Part shown: positions 6,685 through 12,345 of the stretch, one piece after another
Numbering within the stretch: the stretch's first letter is position 1
Layout of the letters: each line of letters starts with the position of its first letter
Assembly: GCA_052143655.1 (NCBI GenBank)
Contig: JBKQSL010000494.1
Span: 1 to 12,345, forward strand
Source of the DNA: CAVSUR01 sp052143655
Lineage (GTDB): Bacteria; Actinomycetota; Actinomycetes; Streptosporangiales; Streptosporangiaceae
Length of the DNA: 12,345 nt
Reading direction: 5' to 3'
Notes under the pieces: generated by a model
Told to the model about the DNA's origin: nothing
Databases searched by the model: none
Seen by the model: the letters and a program-made list of their open reading frames with translations, nothing else
Position numbers and translations under genes: made by a program

Positions 6685-7914
6685 TTGAACGAACGCTGGC
6701 CTGATAATCTCGTCATGCAAGGCCTTGAGGTCGACGCAGACGGTAACGTAAACCTCTTCCAGTACGGCTCGAACATGTCCGCCGAGCACCTGCGGTCGAG
6801 GGTTATCGAGCACGCGACCGCACACGCGCCTCAGGGAGTGCGACGGGAGATACACCCGGTAGGTCCGGGACGACTGCACGGCTGGCGCTTCGAGTGCGAC
6901 CTATACAGCGCTAACCAGAGTTCCCTCGTCGCAGACGTCTGCGAAGGAACGGAAGCGGACGAGGTTTGGGGAGTAGTATACAAGCTCGATCGCGAACTAG
7001 TCGTCCGTTCCGATGGCGCCCGTTCGGTACTCGACCGGATCGAGGGCTACCGCCCCGAGCGAGATCCCCAGAACTATGAACCGCGAATCATCGAGATCGA
7101 GCTAAACGGGGCCATAGTCCCGGCCATCACGTACGTAGGAACCGAAGAAGCGCGCACACGACGCAGGCAAGAGCATGCATACGCCCAGGTCAGTCCCAAT
7201 TACGCGCATGCTGTCATTTCCGGAGCGGCAGGTGCTGATCTGCCGGCTAACTATCAGAAAAATCTTCGACAAGCTTTGTCGGGCGAACCTGGCGGAGGGA
7301 TCCCACCTATGACCAGCGAGGTGGCGGGACATGACTCTGCTGCGAGCGACCCAGCCAAGGTGGGCGGAGCGGACGGAGCGAGTAAACGCGCCGCAAGCGA
7401 TGGCACGGCGGCAATCGGTCCACTCGCCTGGCTGAAGGAGAGCGTCACATCGATTCTCGCCCTGGGTATCGGCGGAGTGGCGCTAGTGCTGCTCATTCTC
7501 ACTTTCGCGGCAGGAAGCAAGAGCGGCACCGCGTCGGTAGGGGCGTTCGGCCGCGAGAAGGATGTGCTCCAGTTTGTCCTGCCGATCCTGGGCACAGTTC
7601 TCGGCTACTACTTCGGCCGCGTGCCGGCTGAACGACGCGCCGAGCACGCGGAGCAGACCGCTTCGGGTGCTCAGAGGCAGAACGAGTCCATGCAGCGAGC
7701 CGCTGTGACAGCCGACACGGGACGAGCGGCTGCGGAATTGCAGGCTCAGAATGTGCGGGCTGATGCCAAGGCCACCGCGACTCGGATCCAGACCGCGCTG
7801 GCCGGCGGGGCGCCACGCGCGACGCTGGGTGCGCGGCCGGAAGCAGCGGGTCAGCCCGATGTCGCGCAGGCCCTGGCCGAGATCCAGGCCCTGCAGGATC
7901 GACTCAACCAGTAG
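6685..7914 (+). CDS. GGCT/AIG2-like domain protein with two membrane segments and coiled-coil tail
   Basis: This 409-aa protein starts at TTG 6685 (AGGGA 5 bases upstream); an ATG at 6715 is the alternative. Residues about 23-195 form a gamma-glutamylcyclotransferase-like domain. The substrate-loop motif FQYGSNM is at 25-31, a GRLHGWRFE block at 62-70, VWGVVYKL at 94-101, and LDRIEGY at 116-122, where Glu120 matches the catalytic acid. Known GGCT/AIG2 enzymes cyclise gamma-glutamyl groups to 5-oxoproline. A Ser/Gly/Asp/Lys-rich linker (about 200-245) leads to two hydrophobic segments (about 254-276 and 294-311). A long Ala/Gln/Glu/Arg-rich helical tail (about 313-409) looks like a coiled coil. 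The product is therefore probably a membrane protein with soluble domains on both sides of a hairpin. GGCT is usually a small soluble enzyme, so this layout is unusual. The first part uses more A/T-ending codons than its neighbours, hinting at transfer. The next gene follows after 11 bases. Confidence 0.8.
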   Translation: MNERWPDNLVMQGLEVDADGNVNLFQYGSNMSAEHLRSRVIEHATAHAPQGVRREIHPVGPGRLHGWRFECDLYSANQSSLVADVCEGTEADEVWGVVYKLDRELVVRSDGARSVLDRIEGYRPERDPQNYEPRIIEIELNGAIVPAITYVGTEEARTRRRQEHAYAQVSPNYAHAVISGAAGADLPANYQKNLRQALSGEPGGGIPPMTSEVAGHDSAASDPAKVGGADGASKRAASDGTAAIGPLAWLKESVTSILALGIGGVALVLLILTFAAGSKSGTASVGAFGREKDVLQFVLPILGTVLGYYFGRVPAERRAEHAEQTASGAQRQNESMQRAAVTADTGRAAAELQAQNVRADAKATATRIQTALAGGAPRATLGARPEAAGQPDVAQALAEIQALQDRLNQ

Positions 7915-7925
7915 CGGGGTACCCG

Positions 7926-9227
7926 GTGCAGTTCCTGCAGATCTCCTTGGTCAGCCAGTTCGGACACGTCCTCGACGAACTCCGCCGCCGTTCCCCAACA
8001 AGCTCGGGCTCTGCCGTGTCGACCGGATCGCTCGCCCTTGACCTGCACACAGGCTACCGAGGCCTGCCGCGGCGGGGGATCGTCGCGATCGGCGGCGACG
8101 TTGACGGCACCGAGCGCCTGGCAGCGTCGACCATCGAAGCCACGACCGCCGCAGGAGGGTTGGCTGCGGTCATCGGCCGATTCGATGACCCGCCGTCCTG
8201 GGCCGTGGACGCGGACGTGGTCCTGGACTGGCAAGGACAGGACGAGTCGCTGAGGGACGTAGTAGCGAACCTGGCAAACATGGCCGACGTCGTGTTTGTC
8301 GGTACACCGAATGTGACCGGGCTCATCGACTTCATTACCTCCACTCCAGCGTGGATGGCCGATATACGCGCATGCGTGATAGCCATGCCGGAGCCTGTTT
8401 CCCAGCCAGATACGACCGGAGACCCCACCCCAGATCAGCTGAGCCAGCTTCGCTCATATAGTGACTTGGTTCTCCAGGCGGATCGTTTCGAGGCACTGCC
8501 GACACCACATCTCGATATTCGCGTGCTGAAGTCGGACGAACCTGATGACGTCGTAGGCATCGATTACACCGTTTTCGGCGTCGAGCAGACGACGGACCTG
8601 CTGGCCGCCGGTCGAAAGCTCGGGCTGATCCGCGGCGGGCCCCACGAAGCGATCCGTTATGGCCGCGTCGAGATAGGAAAGGGAACCAGGGGCGCGGCCT
8701 CGTTCCTGAAGAATCGTCCCGACATGGTCGCATCCCTGCGAGACCAGATCCAGTCGGTGCTCAAACTCCCGGCCGATGCCGAAGTGCCCGGCGCCAGCGA
8801 GCAAGCAACCCCCGGTGATGCATCTGACGGAGCTGGCAGGTACGTCAACACGTGGTTCGAGGGCGACGGGCCGGTCTTGCCCCTGGTCGTCGGCCGGCCG
8901 GTTCGGTTCTGTCTGGACATAGGACCCCGCTCGGGTGCGGCCGATGCAGAGACCGTCCCGTTTGGGGAGCCTGACTTTGGCGGGCAGCGCTCGCTCCGCC
9001 TGCTGGTAACCCTGTACGGCGACGGAATCGACGTGGTCACTCCTAACCAGGTGCTGACGCTGCCGAGGGTAGGCCGCGCCGAACCGCCCGTCGAGACCGA
9101 GGTCGTACCCCGCCGAGCCGAAGGCTGCGCCATCCGGATCCTGATCAGTCTGGAGTGCGAGCTGACGATGCTGCAGGACCTGACCGTAAGACCCCCTGTC
9201 GTCCCGGCCGAGGAGGCGTTGGTCTAG
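7926..9227 (+). CDS. RecA-fold pseudo-ATPase with added beta-rich C-terminal domain
   Basis: This 433-aa protein starts at GTG 7926 (GGGG 6 bases upstream). Residues 31-56 (VSTGSLALDL, then GLPRRGIVAIGG) follow RecA's STGSLALD...GGLPRGRIVEIYG. The place of the P-loop GPESSGKTT reads GGDVDGTER (56-64), so the invariant Lys and Thr are gone. The RecA catalytic Glu region and Walker B are not conserved either. Later RecA blocks persist: DIRVLKSD and DYTVFG (197-218) for the VKVVKNK...FDIMYG region. IRYGRVEIGKGTRGAASFLK (243-262), continuing NRPDMVASL, matches the Y-x-G-x-x-I-G-Q-G...FLK-x-NP segment. The region between is shorter than in RecA, and the loop 1 and loop 2 DNA-contact residues are not recognisable. 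Residues about 305-425 (YVNTWFEGDGPVLPLVVGRP, then LDIGP) form an extra, probably beta-sheet domain. It should not hydrolyse ATP by the normal mechanism; a sensing or scaffold role for the protease gene that follows is inference. Confidence 0.8.
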   Translation: MQFLQISLVSQFGHVLDELRRRSPTSSGSAVSTGSLALDLHTGYRGLPRRGIVAIGGDVDGTERLAASTIEATTAAGGLAAVIGRFDDPPSWAVDADVVLDWQGQDESLRDVVANLANMADVVFVGTPNVTGLIDFITSTPAWMADIRACVIAMPEPVSQPDTTGDPTPDQLSQLRSYSDLVLQADRFEALPTPHLDIRVLKSDEPDDVVGIDYTVFGVEQTTDLLAAGRKLGLIRGGPHEAIRYGRVEIGKGTRGAASFLKNRPDMVASLRDQIQSVLKLPADAEVPGASEQATPGDASDGAGRYVNTWFEGDGPVLPLVVGRPVRFCLDIGPRSGAADAETVPFGEPDFGGQRSLRLLVTLYGDGIDVVTPNQVLTLPRVGRAEPPVETEVVPRRAEGCAIRILISLECELTMLQDLTVRPPVVPAEEALV

Positions 9228-10504
9228 TGGCGCGCGCCGATGTGACTCCCGAGACCGCAGTCGACACGACAGCGTCGTTCCAATCAATCGGCGGAGTCCA
9301 CGAAACTAACCGGCGGCGCTACGCCTCCCTCGTCATCGTGCCTGACGAGGACGACATGTTCACCTTGAAGCTCCAGACGAATGACCGCGATCTGCAAGCT
9401 GAGCTGGGCAGTACCTCGACGTACGCGCTGCCAGTCACGAAGGCGATGCTGTGGGGAGCAGTCCAGGACTGCAGAGCCGCCTGGGTGCAGGCGGTGAATC
9501 GATACCTCACAGAACTGAGGGCACCAGCGCATCAGGTCTCGCTGCTGCGGGATCTGGCCGAAGCTGGCTCCAAGCTCTTCCAGTTCATCTTCTTCCCCGA
9601 AGACGACGCGCACTCCGAGCTTCGCAGTGTCTTCCGCGTATTCAACAAGCACCTGCACGAAAGCGAGCTGTGGCTGCGCGTCGAATCCTCCGCGTTCTTC
9701 GCTCCCTGGAACCTCCTGTACTCCAAGGAGGTGCCGCTGACCTCAGGATCTGATCTCGACCCATCCGGCTTCTGGGGGTACCAGCACCTGATCGAGCACG
9801 TTCCCTACGACGCGGGTAGTCAGCGCTACGAGCCGAATACCCGACCTGGCGATCCATACCGCATGAGTCTCCAGCTCGACACGAATCTGGACGCTGACTT
9901 CCGCGTTCCCGTCATCGAACCGGTCACCACGCTTCTGGGCGGCTACAACACGGCCCAGCTGACGCAGAGACCACGACCAAGCAGGGATGAACTGGCCCAG
10001 GCGCTTCGAGGCGGGCCCCGCGACGATCAGTTCATGTACTTCTGCTGCCACGCGGAGGTCGACGGCTTCGACGCAGCCGTCAACCTCGCCCCGAGCTGGC
10101 TCAACCTCAGCGACCGGCCCGACAACCGCATCAAGCCCAACGACATCACATTCTGGCTGTTCGACCAGATGCTCGAAGACCACCCGATCGTGTTCCTCAA
10201 TGCGTGCGGCGGAGCACAGCTCAATTCGACCTTCTATGAGGGCTTCGCCAAGGTATTTCTGTCCCGCCAGGCGGCGTCCGTGATCGGGCCCCAGACCGAG
10301 GTTCCGGCCCTCTTCGCCGGCGAGTTCGCGCGATGCTTCCTTCAGGAGTTCTTCCAAGGCGGTCCGAACAACTCGCTAGGCCTCGTGCTCCACCGTCTCT
10401 GCCGCAGGATCTGGGATGACTACTGCAATCCCCTGGGGCTCGTCTACTCCCTCTACCGGGGTGCGGATGTCTACCTGCCCGAAGCCATCGGACCGCACCC
10501 GTGA
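9227..10504 (+). CDS. CHAT-domain (caspase-like) protease
   Basis: The start chosen is GTG 9227, which overlaps the TAG stop of the RecA-like gene by one base (TAGTG) and follows AGGAGG at 9211-9216. An ATG-like start further upstream would need a 73-base overlap. The product is 425 aa. An N-terminal beta/helix region (about 30-150) is followed by the CHAT peptidase domain. FFAPWNLLYS (157-166) corresponds to the usual P-W-E-L-L-Y. MYFCCHAEVDG places the catalytic His at 275, and PIVFLNACGGAQ places the catalytic Cys at 327. The C-terminal block NPLGLVYSLYRGADVYL is typical of the family end. Both active-site residues are present, so it is probably an active cysteine protease. CHAT proteases act in bacterial programmed death and antiphage modules, including type III-E CRISPR and gasdermin activation. 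The target here is not known; products of the two upstream genes are the first candidates. Confidence 0.92.
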   Translation: MARADVTPETAVDTTASFQSIGGVHETNRRRYASLVIVPDEDDMFTLKLQTNDRDLQAELGSTSTYALPVTKAMLWGAVQDCRAAWVQAVNRYLTELRAPAHQVSLLRDLAEAGSKLFQFIFFPEDDAHSELRSVFRVFNKHLHESELWLRVESSAFFAPWNLLYSKEVPLTSGSDLDPSGFWGYQHLIEHVPYDAGSQRYEPNTRPGDPYRMSLQLDTNLDADFRVPVIEPVTTLLGGYNTAQLTQRPRPSRDELAQALRGGPRDDQFMYFCCHAEVDGFDAAVNLAPSWLNLSDRPDNRIKPNDITFWLFDQMLEDHPIVFLNACGGAQLNSTFYEGFAKVFLSRQAASVIGPQTEVPALFAGEFARCFLQEFFQGGPNNSLGLVLHRLCRRIWDDYCNPLGLVYSLYRGADVYLPEAIGPHP

Positions 10505-10822
10505 TTGGCCCCCCTCCTGAGCTTGGCAGGCGAAGCGATCATTATGCTGGGTCGCCCGCAGTCCCGCGGACGGCGAAGCAGCATCGCCGTTAACGCGCAG
10601 GCCCGCCCGCAGGTTCGCGGCATCATCCGATCATGCCGCCGACAGAGCGGTCCGCTGGAGCCTGCGCTCGGGCCGCCCGGTTCGGCCACCACCCATACAG
10701 GTCGTTACACGACTCCCAGTCCGTCCGGGAAGCTCCACCCACAGGCAGTCGGTGGAGCCGACGGTCGTTACGGAGGGTCGCCGGAGGGCCAGACGGTAAC
10801 GCGCGCAGTGCCGCCGATATGG
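10505..10822. other. Intergenic region after the CHAT operon, no gene seen
   Basis: No frame has both a ribosome binding site and a recognisable product. It contains one clean hairpin (listed separately) and two copies of ggtcgttac (about 10700 and 10763). It separates the operon from the ISL3-type element. Confidence 0.5.
10732..10758 (+). terminator. Hairpin, possible terminator of the three-gene operon
   Basis: gctccacc (10732-10739) and ggtggagc (10751-10758) are perfect 8-bp arms around an 11-base loop. It lies about 230 bases past the CHAT stop and has no U tract, so it is only a candidate. Confidence 0.3.
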
Positions 10823-10840
10823 GGCTCTTCGAAGTTAACC
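10823..10840 (+). repeat. Probable left terminal inverted repeat of the ISL3 element
   Basis: GGCTCTTCGAAGTTAACC matches the general form of ISL3-family ends. Its partner is not present in the window, so the assignment rests on similarity from memory and on its position before the transposase. Confidence 0.45.
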
Positions 10841-11036
10841 GGGATGGCGTTGCTGCGTGACTACTGTCCGCGATCGGCGGTGGCTGCTGGGCGTGCCTGG
10901 TTGACGTGGCACACGGGCGCGGTGTGCGGGGGATCCGGCGACGGTGAGCGGCGCGCCGTCGTGATCAAGAGGCCCGCGGTCCCTAAGATCATGGATCTTC
11001 TGAAGGAAACATGATCGTCAGGGAGCCGCGGGCACC

Positions 11037-12260
11037 GTGGTCCAGGATAGGGCCTCAGCGCTGTTCGGCGTGGACGGCCTGCGTGTCGTCGAGGCCGAGG
11101 CGGAGGCCGACGGCAGTATCACCGTCTGGGTGGCCACCGATCACCCGGGCGCGGGGGCATGCCCGGGCTGCGGGACCGTCTCGGAACGGGTGCACGAGTA
11201 CGTGCTGACCCGTCCGCGTGACCTGCGGCGGGGCCTGGACGAGGTGTCGGTGTGCTGGCTGAAGCGCCGGCGGAAGTGCCCGGAGCCGGATTGCGAGCGG
11301 GCGACGTTCACCGAGTCGCTGCCGGCCGTGCCGGCGCGGTGCCGGCTGACCGGGCGGCTGCGGGAGCTGGCGGGAGCGGAGGTCGCCGGGCGGGGCTGCA
11401 CGGTCACCGAGGCGGCCCGGTGGCAGCGCATGTCGTGGCCGGTCGCGCACGCCGCGTTCGCCGCTCACGCGGATCCGGTGCTGGCCCGGCCGCTGCGGCC
11501 GGTCGCGCACCTGGGCATCGATGAGCACCGCCGCGGACGGCCCCGCTGGCGGATCGATGAGGACAGCGGGGAGTATGTGCTGCTGGCCGATCGCTGGCAC
11601 ACGTGTTTCTTTGACCTGGCCGGGGACCAGGGGCTGCTGGGCCAGGTGGAGGGCCGCACCGCCGGTGACGCCGCGTACTGGATGTGGCAGGCCGGCCCGC
11701 AGTGGCGGGACCACGTCGAGGTGGTGGCCATCGACATGTGCTCCATCTACGCCTCAGCGGTCCGCCGCATGCTCCCGCACGCCGCCCTCGTCGTCGACTT
11801 GTTCCACGTGGTCCAGCTCGCGGTGAAGATGACCGGGGACGTGCGCCGCCGGGTGGTCCGCGGCAAATACGGGCGGCGCGGCCGGGCCGGCGACACCGAG
11901 TACGGGATCAAGGGCCTGCTGGCCCGCGACCTGGAGCACCTCACCTCCGCTCAGTTCGCCAAGATCATGGACACCCTCGCCGGCGACCGGCGCGGCCAGG
12001 AGATCCTGGCCGCGTGGATCGGCAAGGAGAAACTCCGTGACGCCCTGAACCTGCGCGCCCGGGTGACCGGCTCCACCCCCGGCGAGCGGGATGTGCGGGA
12101 CCGGTTGTTCCGCTTCTATGACTGGTGCGCGGCCAACGACGACATCCCCGAGCTGCTCACCCTGGCCCGCACGGTCTCCCGGTGGGAGGACGAGATCGCG
12201 GCCGCGGTGCTGGCGGGAGTGACGAACGATCTGGCTTCACACTGCACCTCGCGTTGCTGA
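11037..12260 (+). pseudogene. ISL3-family transposase, C-terminally truncated
   Basis: The frame starts at GTG 11037 (AGGGAG at 11020-11025); an in-frame stop at 11001 rules out a longer start. The visible 407 residues contain the N-terminal zinc-ribbon typical of ISL3 (CPGCG at 42-46, then KCPEPDC at 80-86). A helix-turn-helix-like region (about 115-150) follows, then the DDE catalytic core: HLGIDEHRRGR with Asp162, and VVAIDMCSIYASAVRRMLP with Asp233, followed by VVDLFHVVQLA. Family members continue past the G-V-T-N block (here 394-397) into a segment that holds the catalytic Glu. Here the reading turns into ten unrelated residues and a stop. The third acidic residue is therefore missing and the enzyme is very probably inactive. 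Full-length relatives are longer by roughly 30 to 60 residues, from memory. Confidence 0.85.
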
Positions 12261-12345
12261 TCCGTTTCCGGGTGTGGTGATCGGGGGTGTTCTGCCTTCT
12301 GGGACTGATGATGGCACGGGGGTCTGACAGTTTGCGGAGGCGTGG
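12261..12345. other. Unidentified tail after the transposase break
   Basis: From about 12228 the sequence no longer matches an ISL3 transposase in any frame. It holds no long open frame, no inverted copy of the left IS end, and no recognised motif. It may be the edge of another element or host DNA joined by a deletion. Confidence 0.3.

Larger units (their letters stand above)
10823..12345 (+). mobile_element. ISL3-family insertion sequence, damaged, right end not seen
   Basis: The transposase at 11037-12260 is of the ISL3 family. About 210 bases before it lies GGCTCTTCGAAGTTAACC (10823-10840), whose GGCTCTT beginning is like the terminal inverted repeats I know for ISL3 elements. I take it as the left end. 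No inverted copy is found in the rest of the window, and the transposase is truncated, so the right end is deleted or lies beyond 12345. The intervening 10841-11036 holds no gene. It includes a small palindrome (aagatc-atg-gatctt, 10985-10999) near the transposase start. The true right boundary is unknown. Confidence 0.55.

Noticed and set aside
7926..8775. Housekeeping recA
   Set aside because: The P-loop Lys-Thr, catalytic Glu and DNA loops are missing, so this is a paralogue and not the host recombinase.
9155..9226. Upstream start for the CHAT gene
   Set aside because: It would overlap the RecA-like gene by 73 bases; GTG at 9227 has AGGAGG before it and the usual stop/start overlap.
8454..9287. 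277-codon minus-strand open frame opposite the RecA-like gene
   Set aside because: Shadow frame; the plus strand has RecA-family blocks in order.
9743..10357. 204-codon minus-strand open frame opposite the CHAT gene
   Set aside because: Shadow frame; the CHAT active-site motifs are on the plus strand.
11055..11714. 219-codon minus-strand open frame opposite the transposase
   Set aside because: Shadow frame rich in Pro/Arg/Gly; ISL3 motifs are on the plus strand.
1..12345. CRISPR arrays, tRNA or rRNA genes
   Set aside because: No regularly spaced repeats and no cloverleaf or rRNA-like conserved stretches were found on reading either strand.

Overview
The window is high-GC DNA with GTG and TTG starts and strongly G/C-ending codons. 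It carries a TIGR03084-type DinB-like protein, a long Cys-rich secreted protein, and IS630- and ISL3-type sequences. Together these point to an actinomycete (Actinomycetota). I cannot name the genus from sequence alone. It looks like an accessory region: intact genes alternate with broken, chimeric and IS-derived pieces.

Layout. The left end holds the signal-peptide start of a secreted protein (minus strand, running off the window). Next is a minus-strand chimera (252-1217) that joins the N-terminal domain of a tyrosine recombinase to the C-terminal half of an unrelated actinobacterial family. An IS630 transposase scrap (1370-1489), a strong hairpin (1587-1624) and a large uncharacterised secreted protein (1646-3859, minus) follow. 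The stretch 3860-4802 is decayed. It includes the N-terminal half (4489-4802) of what I believe is the same family whose C-terminal half sits in the chimera. Then come a TIGR03084-type metal-dependent protein (4818-5552, minus) and a frameshifted SnoaL/NTF2-like gene (5565-5932, minus). A GC-rich gap and an orphan coding remnant (6269-6502) lead to the main locus.

Main locus. A compact plus-strand operon of three genes runs from 6685 to 10504, possibly preceded by an 18-codon leader ORF. Gene 1 is a gamma-glutamylcyclotransferase (GGCT/AIG2-like) domain followed by two membrane segments and a coiled-coil-like tail. Gene 2 is a RecA-fold protein that keeps RecA's architecture but has lost the Walker A lysine and threonine, and it carries an extra beta-rich C-terminal domain. 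Gene 3 is a CHAT (caspase-like) protease with an intact His/Cys dyad; its start codon overlaps the gene 2 stop by one base. I know of no named system with this composition. A plausible reading is a conflict or cell-suicide module: the pseudo-RecA would sense or scaffold, CHAT would be the protease, and the membrane GGCT protein would be an effector or substrate. That functional model is inference.

Right end. After about 320 bp with no gene, a probable left end of an ISL3-family insertion sequence (from about 10823) leads into its transposase (11037-12260). The transposase is cut off just before the expected catalytic glutamate. The last ~85 bp are unidentified. Several of the broken genes between 4105 and 5932 could be restored by one-base changes in short G runs, so some of the apparent decay may be sequence error.
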